DNA of 64,000 bases, from positions 186,001-250,000 of the forward strand of contig NZ_LR134263.1 in NCBI RefSeq assembly GCF_900636325.1. The letters run 5' to 3'. A program made the translations under genes and the position numbers. Below are positions 25,901 through 37,475 of this stretch, one piece after another. How positions within the stretch are numbered: the stretch's first letter is position 1; every line of letters starts with the position of its first letter. The DNA is from Staphylococcus delphini. GTDB lineage: Bacteria > Bacillota > Bacilli > Staphylococcales > Staphylococcaceae. Below the pieces are notes generated by a model, which was given only the letters and a program-made list of their open reading frames with translations, was not told where the DNA came from and did no database searches.

Positions 25901-28900
25901 ACAGCGAAATCGAAGTCGATTTCAACGAGCGAGTCAGAAAGCACAGCGAAATCGAAATCCATTTCAACGAGCGAATCATTAAGTACAGCGAAGTCGAAAT
26001 CCATTTCAACGAGTGAGTCGGATAGTACATCAACATCAGCGTCAACAAGCGACTCAGACAGCACATCAACATCGTTGTCAAAGTCGACATCGACGAGTGA
26101 GTCAGATAGTACATCAACATCGTTGTCAAAATCGACATCGACAAGTGAGTCAGATAGTGCATCAACATCAACGTCGATGAGTGAGTCAGATAGTACATCA
26201 ACATCATTGTCTAAGTCGACATCAACAAGTGAATCCGATAGTACATCAGCGTCAACGTCAACAAGCGAGTCAGACAGTACGTCAACATCGTTGTCTAAGT
26301 CGACATCGACGAGTGAGTCGGATAGCACATCAGCGTCAACGTCAACAAGCGAGTCAGACAGTGCATCAGCATCAACGTCAACAAGCGAGTCAGACAGTAC
26401 GTCAACATCGTTGTCAAAGTCGACATCAACAAGTGAATCCGATAGTACATCAGCGTCAACGTCAACAAGCGAGTCAGACAGTACGTCAACATCATTGTCT
26501 AAGTCGACATCAACAAGTGAGTCAGATAGTACATCAACATCAACGTCAACAAGCGAATCAGACAGCACGTCAACGTCGTTATCTAAGTCGACATCAACGA
26601 GTGAGTCGGATAGTACATCAGCGTCAACGTCAACAAGTGACTCAGACAGTACGTCAACATCGTTGTCTAAATCGGCATCGACAAGTGAGTCGGATAGCAC
26701 ATCAGCGTCAACGTCAACAAGCGAGTCAGACAGTACGTCAACCTCATTGTCTAAGTCGACATCAACAAGTGAGTCAGATAGTACATCAGCATCAACGTCA
26801 ACAAGCGAATCAGACAGTACGTCAACATCGTTGTCAAAGTCGACATCGACGAGTGAGTCGGATAGCACATCAGCGTCAACGTCAACAAGCGAGTCAGACA
26901 GTACGTCAACATCATTGTCAAAATCGACATCGACAAGTGAATCCGATAGTACATCAGCATCAACGTCAACAAGCGAATCAGACAGTACGTCAACATCGTT
27001 GTCTAAATCGACATCGACAAGTGAATCCGATAGTACATCAGCATCAACGTCAACAAGTGAGTCGGATAGTACATCAACATCGTTATCTAAGTCGACATCG
27101 ACAAGTGAGTCAGATAGTACATCAGCGTCAACGTCAACAAGCGACTCAGACAGTACGTCAACATCATTGTCAAAATCGACATCGACAAGTGAATCCGATA
27201 GTGCATCAGCATCAACGTCAACAAGTGATTCAGATAGTACGTCAGCATCAACGTCAACAAGCGACTCAGACAGTACGTCAACATCATTGTCAAAATCGAC
27301 ATCGACAAGTGAATCCGATAGTACATCAGCATCAACGTCAACAAGCGAATCAGACAGTACGTCAACATCGTTGTCTAAATCGACATCGACAAGTGAATCC
27401 GATAGTACATCAGCATCAACGTCAACAAGTGAGTCGGATAGTACATCAACATCGTTATCTAAGTCGACATCGACAAGTGAGTCAGATAGTACATCAGCGT
27501 CAACGTCAACAAGCGAGTCAGACAGTACGTCAACATCATTGTCAAAATCGACATCGACAAGTGAATCCGATAGTGCATCAGCATCAACGTCAACAAGTGA
27601 TTCAGATAGTACGTCAACATCATTGTCTAAGTCGACATCGACAAGTGAATCCGATAGTGCATCAGCATCAACGTCAACAAGCGACTCAGACAGTACGTCA
27701 ACGTCGTTATCTAAGTCGACATCAACGAGTGAGTCAGATAGTACATCAACATCATTGTCTAAATCAACATCGACAAGTGAGTCGGATAGTGCATCAGCAT
27801 CAACGTCAACAAGCGAGTCAGACAGTACGTCAACATCATTGTCTAAGTCGACATCGACAAGCGAGTCAGACAGTGCATCAGCATCAACGTCAACAAGCGA
27901 GTCAGACAGTACGTCAACATCGTTGTCAAAGTCGACATCGACGAGTGAGTCGGATAGCACATCAGCGTCAACGTCAACAAGCGAGTCAGACAGTACGTCA
28001 ACATCGTTGTCAAAATCGACATCGACAAGTGAGTCGGATAGTGCATCAACATCAACGTCGACGAGTGAGTCGGATAGTGCATCAACATCAACGTCGACGA
28101 GTGAGTCGGATAGTACATCAGCATCAACGTCAACAAGCGAATCAGACAGTACGTCAACATCATTGTCTAAATCAACATCGACGAGTGAGTCAGATAGTAC
28201 ATCAGCATCAACGTCAACAAGTGACTCAGATAGCACATCAACATCATTGTCTAAGTCGACATCAACAAGTGAGTCGGATAGTACATCAGCATCAACGTCA
28301 ACAAGCGAGTCAGACAGTACGTCAACGTCGTTATCTAAGTCGACATCAACGAGTGAGTCAGATAGTACATCAGCGTCAACGTCAACAAGCGAATCAGACA
28401 GTACATCAACATCGTTGTCAAAATCGACATCGACAAGTGAGTCGGATAGTACATCAGCGTCAACGTCAACGAGTGAATCAGATAGCACATCAACATCATT
28501 GTCTAAATCGACATCAACAAGTGAGTCGGATAGTACGTCAGCATCAACGTCAACAAGTGACTCAGACAGCACGTCAACATCGTTGTCTAAGTCGACATCA
28601 ACAAGTGAGTCGGATAGTGCATCAGCGTCAACGTCAACAAGTGACTCAGATAGCACATCAACATCATTGTCTAAGTCGACATCGACGAGTGAGTCGGATA
28701 GTGCATCAACATCAACGTCAACAAGTGAGTCGGATAGTGCATCAACATCAACGTCAACAAGTGAGTCGGATAGTGCATCAGCATCAACGTCAACAAGTGA
28801 TTCAGATAGCACATCAACATCATTGTCTAAATCGACATCAACAAGTGAGTCGGATAGTACATCAGCATCAACGTCAACAAGCGAGTCAGACAGTACGTCA

Positions 28901-31900
28901 ACGTCGTTATCTAAGTCGACATCAACGAGTGAGTCAGATAGTACATCAGCGTCAACGTCAACAAGCGAATCAGACAGTACATCAACATCGTTGTCAAAAT
29001 CGACATCGACAAGTGAGTCGGATAGTACATCAGCGTCAACGTCAACGAGTGAATCAGATAGCACATCAACATCATTGTCTAAATCGACATCAACAAGTGA
29101 GTCGGATAGTACGTCAGCATCAACGTCAACAAGTGACTCAGACAGCACGTCAACATCGTTGTCTAAGTCGACATCAACAAGTGAGTCGGATAGTGCATCA
29201 GCGTCAACGTCAACAAGTGACTCAGATAGCACATCAACATCATTGTCTAAGTCGACATCGACGAGTGAGTCGGATAGTGCATCAACATCAACGTCAACAA
29301 GTGAGTCGGATAGTGCATCAGCATCAACGTCAACAAGTGATTCAGATAGCACATCAACATCATTGTCTAAATCGACATCAACAAGTGAGTCGGATAGTGC
29401 ATCAGCATCAACGTCAACAAGTGACTCAGATAGCACATCAACATCATTGTCTAAGTCGACATCGACGAGTGAGTCGGATAGTGCATCAACATCAACGTCG
29501 ATGAGTGACTCAGATAGTACATCAACATCATTGTCTAAGTCGACATCAACAAGTGAGTCGGATAGTGCATCAGCGTCAACGTCAACAAGTGACTCAGATA
29601 GCACATCAACATCATTGTCAAAATCGACATCGACAAGTGAGTCAGACAGTACGTCAACATCATTGTCTAAATCAACATCGACGAGTGAGTCAGATAGTAC
29701 ATCAGCATCAACGTCAACAAGTGACTCAGATAGCACATCAACATCATTGTCTAAGTCGACATCAACAAGTGAGTCGGATAGTACATCAGCATCAACGTCA
29801 ACAAGCGAGTCAGACAGTACGTCAACGTCGTTATCTAAGTCGACATCAACGAGTGAGTCAGATAGTACATCAGCGTCAACGTCAACAAGCGAATCAGACA
29901 GTACATCAACATCGTTGTCAAAATCGACATCGACAAGTGAGTCGGATAGTACATCAGCGTCAACGTCAACGAGTGAATCAGATAGCACATCAACATCATT
30001 GTCTAAATCGACATCAACAAGTGAGTCGGATAGTACGTCAGCATCAACGTCAACAAGTGACTCAGACAGCACGTCAACATCGTTGTCTAAGTCGACATCA
30101 ACAAGTGAGTCGGATAGTGCATCAGCGTCAACGTCAACAAGTGACTCAGATAGCACATCAACATCATTGTCTAAGTCGACATCGACAAGTGATTCAGACA
30201 GTACATCAACATCAACGTCAACAAGTGATTCAGATAGTACATCAACATCAACGTCAACAAGTGATTCAGATAGCACATCAACATCATTGTCTAAATCGAC
30301 ATCAACAAGTGAGTCGGATAGTGCATCAGCATCAACGTCAACAAGTGACTCAGATAGCACATCAACATCATTGTCTAAGTCGACATCGACGAGTGAGTCG
30401 GATAGTGCATCAACATCAACGTCGATGAGTGACTCAGATAGTACATCAACATCATTGTCTAAATCAACATCGACGAGTGAGTCATATAGTACATCAGCAT
30501 CAACGTCAACAAGTGACTCAGATAGCACATCAACATCATTGTCTAAGTCGACATCAACAAGTGAGTCGGATAGTACATCAGCATCAACGTCAACAAGCGA
30601 GTCAGACAGTACGTCAACGTCGTTATCTAAGTCGACATCAACGAGTGAGTCAGATAGTACATCAGCGTCAACGTCAACAAGCGAATCAGACAGTACGTCA
30701 ACATCGTTGTCAAAATCGACATCGACAAGTGAGTCGGATAGTGCATCGACATCGCACAGTGAAGCAGTAAGCACAGAAGCAAGCGAGTTGACATCAGCAG
30801 TAGATTCATTAAGCCACAAAGTATCAAATGGTAGCACAACAAGTGAAACAGAAAGTGCGTTTGCGTCGACAAGAGATTCGTTGAGAAGCAAAGCTTCAAG
30901 CAACAGTACATCATCAGAAATGACATCAATTGAACAGTCAGTGTTAGCTTCAGTGAGTGTGTCAGAATCAACAAGCGTATCGACTTCAACAAGTGCATCA
31001 ACATCACAAAGTGAAGCAGTAAGCACAGAAGCAAGCGAATTCACATCAGCAGTAGATTCATTAAGCCACAAAGTATCAAATGGCAGTACAACAAGCGAAG
31101 CAGAAAGTGCGTTTGCATCGACAAGAGATTCGTTGAGAAGCAAAGCTTCAAGCAACAGCACAGCGTCAGAAATGACATCAATTGAACAGTCGGTATTAGC
31201 GTCAGTAAGTGTGTCAGAATCAACAAGCGTATCGACTTCAACAAGCGCATCAACATCACAAAGTGAAGCAGTGAGCACAGAAGCAAGCGAGTTGACATCA
31301 GCAGTAGATTCATTAAGCCATAAAGTATCAAATGGTAGCACAACAAGTGAAGCAGAAAGTGCGTTTGCATCGACAAGAGATTCTCTACGAGACAAAGCGT
31401 CGAACAATAGCACAGCGTCAGAAATGACATCAATTGAGCAATCAGTGTTAGCTTCAGTGAGTGTGTCAGAATCAACAAGTGTGTCAGCATCGACATCGCA
31501 CAGTGAAGCAGTAAGCACAGAAGCAAGCGAATTCACATCAGCAGTAGATTCATTAAGCCATAAAGTATCAAATGGTAGCACAACAAGTGATGCGGAAAGT
31601 GCGTTTGCATCGACAAGAGACTCTCTACGAGACAAAGCGTCGAACAACAGTACAGCGTCAGAAATGACATCAATTGAACAGTCAGTGTTAGCGTCAGTAA
31701 GTGCGTCAGAATCAACAAGCGTGTCAGCATCAACATCGCACAGTGAAGCAGTAAGCACAGAAGCAAGCGAGTTGACATCAGCAGTAGATTCATTAAGCCA
31801 TAAAGTATCAAATGGTAGCACAACAAGTGAAGCAGAAAGTGCGTTTGCATCGACAAGAGATTCTCTACGAGGCAAAGCGTCGAACAACAGCACAGCGTCA

Positions 31901-34573
31901 GAAATGACATCAATTGAACAATCAGTATTAGCATCAGTAAGTGCGTCAGAATCAACAAGTGTATTGACTTCAACAAGTGCATCAACATCACACAGTGAAG
32001 CAGTAAGCACAGAAGTGAGCGAATTCGTATCAGCGGTCGACTCATTAAGTCACGAAGGATCAAATGGTAGCACAACAAAAGAAGGTGCAAGCACATTTGT
32101 ATCAACGGTAGACTCGTTGAAAGCGAAGGCGTCAAATAATGGAACATCATCAGAATTTGCGTCAGCAGTAGCGTCAACGCACGCATCATTAAGTCAATTA
32201 GCATCTGACAGCTTGTCAGCGAGCGACTCAACAAGCGCATCAATGTCAACAAGCGACTCAGCAAGTGTATCAGTATCAGCGAGCGATTCAGCAAGTGGAT
32301 CAATGTCAGCGAGCGATTCAGCAAGTGCATCAGTATCAGCGAGCGACTCAACAAGTGCATCGATGTCAACAAGCGCATCAACTTCACATAGTGAAGCAGT
32401 GAGCAATGAAGTAAGCGAGTTTGTATCAGCGGTAGACTCATTAAGCCATGAAGGATCAAATGGTAGCACAACAAAAGAAGGTGCAAGCACATTTGTATCA
32501 ACAGTGGACTCATTGAAAACAAAGGCATCGAATAACGGTACAGCATCAGAGTTCGCGTCAGCAGTGGCATCGACACATGCATCGTTAAGTCAATTAGCAT
32601 CTGATAGCATGTCAGCAAGCGACTCAACAAGTGCATCAATGTCAGCGAGCGACTCAGCAAGTGCGTCAATGTCAGCAAACGGCTCAGCAAGTGCGTCAAT
32701 GTCAGCGAGCGACTCAACAAATGCGTCAATGTCAGCAAGCGACTCAACAAGTACTTCAATGTCAGCGAGCGACTCAGCAAGTGCATCAATGTCAGCGAGC
32801 GACTTAACAAGTGCATCAATGTCAGCGAGCGATTCAGCAAGTGCATCGATGTCAGCAAACGGCTCAGCAAGTGCGTCAATGTCAGCGAGCGACTCAACAA
32901 ATGCGTCAATGTCAGCGAGCGACTCAACAAGTGCGTCAATGTCAGCAAGCGACTCAACAAATGCGTCAATGTCAGCAAGCGATTCAGCAAGTGCATCAAT
33001 GTCAACGAGCGACTCAGCAAGTGCGTCAATGTCAGCGAGCGACTCAACAAATGCATCAATGTCAGCGAGCGATTCAGCAAGTGAATCAATGTCAGCGAGC
33101 GACTCAGCAAGTGGATCAATGTCAGCGAGCGATTCAGCAAGTGAATCAATGTCAGCGAGCGATTCAGCAAGTGAATCAATGTCAGCGAGCGACTCAGCAA
33201 GTGCATCAGTATCAGCGAGCGACTCAACAAGTGCATCGATGTCAGCAAGCGATTCAGCAAGTGCATCAGTATCAGCAAGCGACTCAACAAGCGCATCAAC
33301 ATCACACAGTGAAGCAGTAAGCAATGAAGTGAGTGAATTCGTATCAGCGGTAGATTCATTAAGTCACGAAGCATCAAATGGTAGCACAACAAGAGAAGGT
33401 GCAAGCACATTTGTATCAACAGTGGACTCATTGAAAACAAAGGCATCGAATAACGGTACAGCATCAGAGTTCGCGTCAGCAGTAGCATCGACACATGCAT
33501 CGTTAAGCGCATCAACATCAATGAGTACGTCGACTTCAACAAGCGCATCAACATCACACAGTGAAGCAGTAAGCAATGAAGTGAGCGAATTCGTATCAGC
33601 GGTAGGTTCATTAAGCCATGAAGCATCAAATGGTAGCACAACAAGAGAAGGTGCAAGCACATTTGTATCAACAGTGGACTCATTGAAAACGAAAGCGTCG
33701 AATAACGGTACAGCATCAGAGTTCGCGTCAGCAGTAGCATCGACACATGCATCGTTAAGCGCATCAACATCAATGAGTACGTCAACTTCAACAAGTGCGT
33801 CAACTTCACACAGTGAAGCAGTAAGCAATGAAGTGAGCGAATTCGTATCAGCGGTAGATTCATTAAGTCACGAAACATCAAATGGTAGCACAACAAAAGA
33901 AGGTGCAAGCACATTTGTATCAACAGTGGACTCATTGAAAACAAAGGCATCGAATAACGGTACAGCATCAGAGTTCGCGTCAGCAGTGGCATCGACACAT
34001 GCATCGTTAAGCCAATTAGCATCTGATAGCATGTCAGCAAGCGACTCAACAAGTACTTCAATGTCAGCGAGCGACTCAGCAAGTGCGTCAATGTCAGCGA
34101 GCGACTCAACAAATGCGTCAATGTCAGCAAGCGATTCAGCAAGTGCATCAATGTCAGCGAGCGATTCAGCAAGTGGATCAATGTCAGCGAGCGACTCAGC
34201 AAGTGCGTCAATGTCAGCGAGCGACTCAACAAGTGCTTCGATGTCAGCAAGTGCATCAGTATCAGCGAGCACGTCAACATCGATGAGTATGTCAATGGCT
34301 ACATCTCAAGGTGATACGTCATCAACGACTTCATCTGGATCAACAATGACATCTACATCAATGCATAGCACGATGAAACAAGATCAAGCATCTGATCATC
34401 ATGCATCATCAAAAGCAAAACAACGCCACGCAGACATGTTGCCTGATACAGGTGAAACTGTGTCAACAACAGGTATGATGGGTGCATTTGCGACGATGTT
34501 AACGGGTCTTGCATTACTCAAAAAGTCGAAAAAAGACAAAAAAAATGAAGATCACACATCTGATCCATCATAA
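22922..34573 (+). CDS. Giant serine-rich repeat glycoprotein adhesin (SraP/SasA-type), accessory Sec substrate
   Basis: A 3883-residue surface adhesin. Residues 1-95 are a long signal peptide with the KxYKxGKxW motif (KLYKSGKSW), which directs export to SecA2/SecY2. A first Ser-rich stretch (about 100-240) is followed by a non-repetitive region at about 320-520 that I do not recognise; it is smaller than the lectin/cadherin-type head of S. aureus SraP. From residue 570 to 2610 there are Ser-rich tandem repeats of 20, 14 and 28 residues. Residues 2610-3790 mix Ser-rich linkers with ten modules of about 65 residues. The end has LPDTG at 3840, a hydrophobic helix and KKSKKDKK. The seven accessory Sec genes follow. 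O-glycosylation by GtfA/GtfB is expected. Confidence 0.9.
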   Translation: MTRKFREFKKSLIQETARVKLYKSGKSWVKASIREFHFLKALGLSFLSHDIVKNEEGEVTVAFGDKVKQQALRTTAIAGGMFTVNMLHDQQAFAASDAPLTSEISTKSQTVGDQTSITIEKSTSGDSQSQQGVESERNADSEATPVSTHQTNAASSESTSRLSASQSASMSTSDSKSVSTSESDSRSVSASTSASDAAKAESESSQSNQDETSQSASSESESKSTEKDTKVVSQQHQASAVVQNISSTSIDSRTNHRNDSLSQIKNEAKNESLAQSPFSATQSPDSAVQRVNIQPRSAQGYSGFRAAGDSTANSNVLPRRDKSKPFTERSKVSKVYVNQATGYNPYYPIFSKTVIYSDGKTMEVFNLITIDNPNTPQIEKNGWPTTVNTFPIQNVYDGNQNPFGKLKLGTGYGTPTIQQGVWDNNAKTWIGGTSPKAALGNAKDGYYWQGINFYKYMAEKGYGIAAWIHVPINNPSGDLNWTFHPNAQYKKTRSGGKYDFFESTYLRGKDPYYAWLKSPEGSASLSQSTSEVQASESRSRSIVQSIEDSRSQSISDSESTVKSKSLSTYNSQSLSTSKSIADSKAASTAKSRSISTSQSIEDSKVASTAKSRSISTSESIAKSKAASTAKSKSISTSQSIADSKAASTAKSRSISTSQSIADSKAASTAKSRSISTSQSIADSKAASTAKSRSISTSQSIADSKAASTAKSKSISTSQSIADSKAASTAKSRSISTSESLSTAKSKSISTSESLSTAKSKSISTSESLSTAKSKSISTSESLSTAKSKSISTSESLSTAKSKSISTSESLSTAKSKSISTSESLSTAKSKSISTSESLSTAKSKSISTSESLSTAKSKSISTSESLSTEKSKSISTSESLSTAKSKSISTSESLSTEKSKSISTSESLSTAKSKSISTSESLSTAKSKSISTSESLSTEKSKSISTSESLSTAKSKSISTSESLSTAKSKSISTSESLSTEKSKSISTSESLSTAKSKSISTSESESTAKSKSISTSESLSTAKSKSISTSESDSTSTSASTSDSDSTSTSLSKSTSTSESDSTSTSLSKSTSTSESDSASTSTSMSESDSTSTSLSKSTSTSESDSTSASTSTSESDSTSTSLSKSTSTSESDSTSASTSTSESDSASASTSTSESDSTSTSLSKSTSTSESDSTSASTSTSESDSTSTSLSKSTSTSESDSTSTSTSTSESDSTSTSLSKSTSTSESDSTSASTSTSDSDSTSTSLSKSASTSESDSTSASTSTSESDSTSTSLSKSTSTSESDSTSASTSTSESDSTSTSLSKSTSTSESDSTSASTSTSESDSTSTSLSKSTSTSESDSTSASTSTSESDSTSTSLSKSTSTSESDSTSASTSTSESDSTSTSLSKSTSTSESDSTSASTSTSDSDSTSTSLSKSTSTSESDSASASTSTSDSDSTSASTSTSDSDSTSTSLSKSTSTSESDSTSASTSTSESDSTSTSLSKSTSTSESDSTSASTSTSESDSTSTSLSKSTSTSESDSTSASTSTSESDSTSTSLSKSTSTSESDSASASTSTSDSDSTSTSLSKSTSTSESDSASASTSTSDSDSTSTSLSKSTSTSESDSTSTSLSKSTSTSESDSASASTSTSESDSTSTSLSKSTSTSESDSASASTSTSESDSTSTSLSKSTSTSESDSTSASTSTSESDSTSTSLSKSTSTSESDSASTSTSTSESDSASTSTSTSESDSTSASTSTSESDSTSTSLSKSTSTSESDSTSASTSTSDSDSTSTSLSKSTSTSESDSTSASTSTSESDSTSTSLSKSTSTSESDSTSASTSTSESDSTSTSLSKSTSTSESDSTSASTSTSESDSTSTSLSKSTSTSESDSTSASTSTSDSDSTSTSLSKSTSTSESDSASASTSTSDSDSTSTSLSKSTSTSESDSASTSTSTSESDSASTSTSTSESDSASASTSTSDSDSTSTSLSKSTSTSESDSTSASTSTSESDSTSTSLSKSTSTSESDSTSASTSTSESDSTSTSLSKSTSTSESDSTSASTSTSESDSTSTSLSKSTSTSESDSTSASTSTSDSDSTSTSLSKSTSTSESDSASASTSTSDSDSTSTSLSKSTSTSESDSASTSTSTSESDSASASTSTSDSDSTSTSLSKSTSTSESDSASASTSTSDSDSTSTSLSKSTSTSESDSASTSTSMSDSDSTSTSLSKSTSTSESDSASASTSTSDSDSTSTSLSKSTSTSESDSTSTSLSKSTSTSESDSTSASTSTSDSDSTSTSLSKSTSTSESDSTSASTSTSESDSTSTSLSKSTSTSESDSTSASTSTSESDSTSTSLSKSTSTSESDSTSASTSTSESDSTSTSLSKSTSTSESDSTSASTSTSDSDSTSTSLSKSTSTSESDSASASTSTSDSDSTSTSLSKSTSTSDSDSTSTSTSTSDSDSTSTSTSTSDSDSTSTSLSKSTSTSESDSASASTSTSDSDSTSTSLSKSTSTSESDSASTSTSMSDSDSTSTSLSKSTSTSESYSTSASTSTSDSDSTSTSLSKSTSTSESDSTSASTSTSESDSTSTSLSKSTSTSESDSTSASTSTSESDSTSTSLSKSTSTSESDSASTSHSEAVSTEASELTSAVDSLSHKVSNGSTTSETESAFASTRDSLRSKASSNSTSSEMTSIEQSVLASVSVSESTSVSTSTSASTSQSEAVSTEASEFTSAVDSLSHKVSNGSTTSEAESAFASTRDSLRSKASSNSTASEMTSIEQSVLASVSVSESTSVSTSTSASTSQSEAVSTEASELTSAVDSLSHKVSNGSTTSEAESAFASTRDSLRDKASNNSTASEMTSIEQSVLASVSVSESTSVSASTSHSEAVSTEASEFTSAVDSLSHKVSNGSTTSDAESAFASTRDSLRDKASNNSTASEMTSIEQSVLASVSASESTSVSASTSHSEAVSTEASELTSAVDSLSHKVSNGSTTSEAESAFASTRDSLRGKASNNSTASEMTSIEQSVLASVSASESTSVLTSTSASTSHSEAVSTEVSEFVSAVDSLSHEGSNGSTTKEGASTFVSTVDSLKAKASNNGTSSEFASAVASTHASLSQLASDSLSASDSTSASMSTSDSASVSVSASDSASGSMSASDSASASVSASDSTSASMSTSASTSHSEAVSNEVSEFVSAVDSLSHEGSNGSTTKEGASTFVSTVDSLKTKASNNGTASEFASAVASTHASLSQLASDSMSASDSTSASMSASDSASASMSANGSASASMSASDSTNASMSASDSTSTSMSASDSASASMSASDLTSASMSASDSASASMSANGSASASMSASDSTNASMSASDSTSASMSASDSTNASMSASDSASASMSTSDSASASMSASDSTNASMSASDSASESMSASDSASGSMSASDSASESMSASDSASESMSASDSASASVSASDSTSASMSASDSASASVSASDSTSASTSHSEAVSNEVSEFVSAVDSLSHEASNGSTTREGASTFVSTVDSLKTKASNNGTASEFASAVASTHASLSASTSMSTSTSTSASTSHSEAVSNEVSEFVSAVGSLSHEASNGSTTREGASTFVSTVDSLKTKASNNGTASEFASAVASTHASLSASTSMSTSTSTSASTSHSEAVSNEVSEFVSAVDSLSHETSNGSTTKEGASTFVSTVDSLKTKASNNGTASEFASAVASTHASLSQLASDSMSASDSTSTSMSASDSASASMSASDSTNASMSASDSASASMSASDSASGSMSASDSASASMSASDSTSASMSASASVSASTSTSMSMSMATSQGDTSSTTSSGSTMTSTSMHSTMKQDQASDHHASSKAKQRHADMLPDTGETVSTTGMMGAFATMLTGLALLKKSKKDKKNEDHTSDPS
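24640..25131 (+). repeat. 60-base tandem repeat ([20 protein letters not shown])
   Basis: Twenty-residue units; four consecutive copies from 24841 to 25080 are almost base-for-base identical, which points to very recent expansion. Confidence 0.9.
25132..26015 (+). repeat. 42-base tandem repeat ([14 protein letters not shown])
   Basis: About 21 copies of a 14-residue unit with variants (SLSTEK, SESTAK); it is a shortened derivative of the 20-residue unit before it. Confidence 0.9.
26016..30748 (+). repeat. 84-base serine-rich repeat array with long exact duplications
   Basis: Built on the 28-residue unit [16 protein letters not shown] plus [12 protein letters not shown]. The 547 bases at 28142-28688 recur exactly at 29642-30188 (offset 1500), and much of that block also recurs from about 28897 (offset 576). 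Serine is coded by TCA, TCG, AGT and AGC in mixed order. Confidence 0.85.
30758..31993 (+). repeat. Five type-1 modules in the adhesin stalk
   Basis: Module starts at 30758, 31010, 31262, 31502 and 31742 (spacing 252, 252, 240, 240). Each begins [10 protein letters not shown] and contains [26 protein letters not shown] and [12 protein letters not shown], joined by short Ser/Thr linkers. Alternating hydrophobic positions suggest helices. Confidence 0.8.
31994..34290 (+). repeat. Five type-2 modules and [10 protein letters not shown] linkers in the adhesin stalk
   Basis: Module starts at 31994, 32390, 33308, 33560 and 33812. Each begins [18 protein letters not shown] (first copy STEVSE) and contains [10 protein letters not shown] and [14 protein letters not shown]. 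Between them run 30-base repeats coding [10 protein letters not shown]-like units, longest at about 32600-33300. Confidence 0.8.
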
Positions 34574-34581
34574 ATAGTTTG

Positions 34582-34656
34582 AACATGGTTAAAGGGGCTA
34601 GCGTCATTCAAGATTTTCTTGCCAAGGACGTTTCTAGCCTCTTTGGCACCATGTTT
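34582..34656 (+). terminator. Long hairpin between the adhesin and secY2 genes
   Basis: AACATGGT pairs with ACCATGTT, and AAAGGGGCTAG with CTAGCCTCTTT, around a loop of about 25 bases. It is followed by a short T-run. Probably a partial terminator that lowers transcription of the Sec genes relative to the adhesin. Confidence 0.6.
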
Positions 34657-34675
34657 TATAAAAAAGAGGGTTAAC

Positions 34676-35899
34676 GTGAAAAACAATGTAATCACACATA
34701 TTTTTAATCAATATGAATATAAAATTTTATACAAACGCATATCATTTACAATTTTTATTTTATTGATATACATATTAGGGAGTAAGGTGGCCATTGTGAG
34801 CGAATCAGCCATGCGTCACCCTGATAGCTCATTTTATAAGTTAGCTATTTCTAATATGGGAGGAGACATTCATCGCTTAAATGTTTTTTCGCTCGGGTTA
34901 GGACCATGGTTAACAGCAATGATTATTATCAGTTTGATGACGTATAAAAATATGGAGAAGGCGATGCGTCAAACTCGTGCTGAAAAGCATTTTAAAGAAA
35001 AATCTCTGACGCTTGGGCTGAGTATGATTCAAGGTTATTTTGTCATCAATCATTTTGTCATACATGATTATCTTGAAAAATCGGCACAATTGCTTATTTT
35101 GCTGATTCTCATTACAGGTGCAATGTTGATGATGTGGTTGGCGGATCAAAATGTGCGCTACGGAATTGCAGGGCCGATGCCGATTGTGATGATGAGTGTG
35201 ATTCGGTCAATGTTTGCGCAAAATTTGCCGAGTCTTTCAGTGGAGACTGTCGCCATCTTAGTCATATTTGTGCTGATGCTCATCGCACTCTTTACACTAC
35301 TGTTGATTGAATTGATTGAGTATCGGACGCACTATCGCGACATTGCTGATATTACACGCGCGGATCGGTTTACGTATTTAGCTTGGAAAATTAATCCAGG
35401 TGGAAGTATTGCTATCATGATTAGTTTGTCAGTATTTGTGCTGTTAACGAGTACAGTGAGTTTAGTCGTGCATATGATCACGGGGAAGACGCCAGATTTA
35501 CAGTGGTTATCTTTGGGGCGCTTTTCGGGAATTACGGTTTATCTCTTAGTTCAGACCGTTTTAGGTTATTTGCTCTCTCGCTTAATCATTAACACCAAGC
35601 AAAATACGAAAGACTTTTTAAAGAGTGGCAATTACTTCATCGGTGTTCAGCCAGGTGAAGAGACTGCACAGTATTTGAATCATATGGCACGTCGTTTATG
35701 TTGGTTTGGGACATTGATTGTGTCCGTAATTATTGGTGTGCCGCTATACAGTTCGTTACTCGTGCCAGAGTTGTCGGAACATATTTACTTCGCAGTACAA
35801 CTCATTATTATGGTGTACCTTGCAATCAACTTGACTGAAACATTAAGAACATATTTATATTTTGATAAGTATGAATCGTTTTTAAATAAATATTGGTAA
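34676..35899 (+). CDS. secY2: Accessory Sec channel protein SecY2
   Basis: A 407-residue integral membrane protein related to SecY, with about ten hydrophobic segments. It forms the channel used only by the glycosylated adhesin. The frame is open from 34619 but GTG 34676 is preferred because AAGAGGG precedes it and the SecY-like N-terminus (Ile-rich segment then LGSKVAI) follows at the right distance; the hairpin ends just before. It opens the operon secY2-asp1-asp2-asp3-secA2-gtfA-gtfB, in which all genes are spaced by at most 15 bases or overlap. Confidence 0.88.
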   Translation: MKNNVITHIFNQYEYKILYKRISFTIFILLIYILGSKVAIVSESAMRHPDSSFYKLAISNMGGDIHRLNVFSLGLGPWLTAMIIISLMTYKNMEKAMRQTRAEKHFKEKSLTLGLSMIQGYFVINHFVIHDYLEKSAQLLILLILITGAMLMMWLADQNVRYGIAGPMPIVMMSVIRSMFAQNLPSLSVETVAILVIFVLMLIALFTLLLIELIEYRTHYRDIADITRADRFTYLAWKINPGGSIAIMISLSVFVLLTSTVSLVVHMITGKTPDLQWLSLGRFSGITVYLLVQTVLGYLLSRLIINTKQNTKDFLKSGNYFIGVQPGEETAQYLNHMARRLCWFGTLIVSVIIGVPLYSSLLVPELSEHIYFAVQLIIMVYLAINLTETLRTYLYFDKYESFLNKYW

Positions 35900-35909
35900 G
35901 GAGTAGTCT

Positions 35910-37475
35910 ATGAAACGTTTTATACCAGCTTGGTACAGGTCTGATCCATGGTGGAGGAGTCAAGCATTGCCGTTTTTTTATAAAGAGGCAGTGACCGAAT
36001 TTGATGATTTGATTAGTTTAATGGGAATGCATATAAAAAATCAGGTGCCTTTTGAAATTGTGGTACTTAATCACGCACCTGATTTACGGACTTTTTTACA
36101 TCGGCAGGCGTTATATGAAGCCGATTACTGGTCATTGTTTGACGTGATTCAAGGTTTTACGCATCAACCCCCGCAACCGCTAGACTATCGACAATTGAAC
36201 TGGCCAAAAGGAACCGAATTTGTACAGTCTTTATTGTTAGTGAAGGCTTTTACGGGACCTGATACGTATTCCGAAATTCATTTTAGTCAAGAGGGTTACT
36301 TGTTATGGATTGAGTCCTTTCAGCATGAGGTGCAGCAGTATCGTTATATTTTTGATGATCGTGGTTTTCTGTCGAGTTATCAGACATTTGATGAAGCTGG
36401 AGGATTAGCTGAGCAATATTATATGACAGCCACAGGAGACTGGATTATGAAGGAGGACTTGAAAACAGGAGAAGTCCACATTCATTCGAGTTATGCGCAT
36501 CGTTTTGAACAGCAATGTTACGCAACGATGACCGAATTGATTGATGCGTATCTCGCACGTTACACGTCATCAGTGCAAGATACGGACATCATGGTCGTAG
36601 CGTCTGATATGCGCCATAATGCATTGATTACACGTCATTTTTCTCCTCGTCAATTATGTTTTTCAGTGTTTCAACAGCGGAAGACAGGGTTGTCGGAAGC
36701 AGGGATGGCATCTATCGAACGGGGGCATTATTGGCTTGCGGATACGATGGAAAATGCGGCGCGTCTTGAACGTCATCAAACTGCGCATCAACTTGATAAT
36801 GCACTTGTCCGTATTACGCCGTTCGATGTGCGTATGAATCCGAATATCAGTAGCCAGCTGTATGAGACGTATATCGGTGTATGGACAGACGGCATCGATG
36901 AAGTGACACTTAATCATGTGGTTGATCAATTAATCAAAGAAATTGAGCGAAATCCGCAAACACGTGTCACGTTTTTGTCACGTCTCGAAAATCACAAGCG
37001 TCCGATTTGGGTGAATGGGGCAGTGAAGCGATTGAACGCATACTTTGATTCACGGACAAAAGAAGAAGAAAAGATGCAAGAGACTGCGCCAAAAGGATCA
37101 ACAGACCCAGTCGTTTACGCCACATTAAAAAGTGTGCCGTTTGAAAATGATGTCGTGGAGGCGATTTCGACATTGCGCGTCGTCATCGATTTAAATGAGG
37201 AACCAGACTTGTTTTTACAAATTTGTTGTATGGGGGCAGGACTTCCTCAAATTAACCGTATGCAGACGGATTATGTGCAACACGAAAGAAATGGTTACAT
37301 GATTGCCAATATCGATGAGCTAGCGGCTGGGCTCTCATACTTTTTAGGCTATTTAAAACATTGGAACCGTTCGTATGCGTATGCGATGAAATTGGCTAAA
37401 GCGTATGCTTCGAATGAAATTTTAAAACAGTTGGATGACTGGTTAGAAGGTGAAACAGATGGCGCAACAATATAA
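35910..37475 (+). CDS. asp1: Accessory Sec protein Asp1
   Basis: A 521-residue cytoplasmic protein. By position between secY2 and asp2, by length and by its diverged glycosyltransferase-like C-terminal part (SQLYETYIGVWTDG, later NEEPDLFLQICCMGAGLPQI) it is Asp1. In streptococci Asp1 resembles GT-B enzymes without activity and with Asp2 and Asp3 forms a complex that guides the adhesin to SecA2. AAGGAG precedes the ATG. The end overlaps asp2. Confidence 0.85.
   Translation: MKRFIPAWYRSDPWWRSQALPFFYKEAVTEFDDLISLMGMHIKNQVPFEIVVLNHAPDLRTFLHRQALYEADYWSLFDVIQGFTHQPPQPLDYRQLNWPKGTEFVQSLLLVKAFTGPDTYSEIHFSQEGYLLWIESFQHEVQQYRYIFDDRGFLSSYQTFDEAGGLAEQYYMTATGDWIMKEDLKTGEVHIHSSYAHRFEQQCYATMTELIDAYLARYTSSVQDTDIMVVASDMRHNALITRHFSPRQLCFSVFQQRKTGLSEAGMASIERGHYWLADTMENAARLERHQTAHQLDNALVRITPFDVRMNPNISSQLYETYIGVWTDGIDEVTLNHVVDQLIKEIERNPQTRVTFLSRLENHKRPIWVNGAVKRLNAYFDSRTKEEEKMQETAPKGSTDPVVYATLKSVPFENDVVEAISTLRVVIDLNEEPDLFLQICCMGAGLPQINRMQTDYVQHERNGYMIANIDELAAGLSYFLGYLKHWNRSYAYAMKLAKAYASNEILKQLDDWLEGETDGATI

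Noticed and set aside
26181-29504. Long plus-strand frame rich in His, Gln and Arg inside the adhesin gene
   Set aside because: A frame-shifted reading of the same repeats, without start signals.
25072-32010. A 2312-codon open frame on the minus strand across the adhesin repeats
   Set aside because: It mirrors the serine repeats (period divisible by three, so one stop-free unit is stop-free throughout). No ribosome binding site, and composition only reflects the sense strand.
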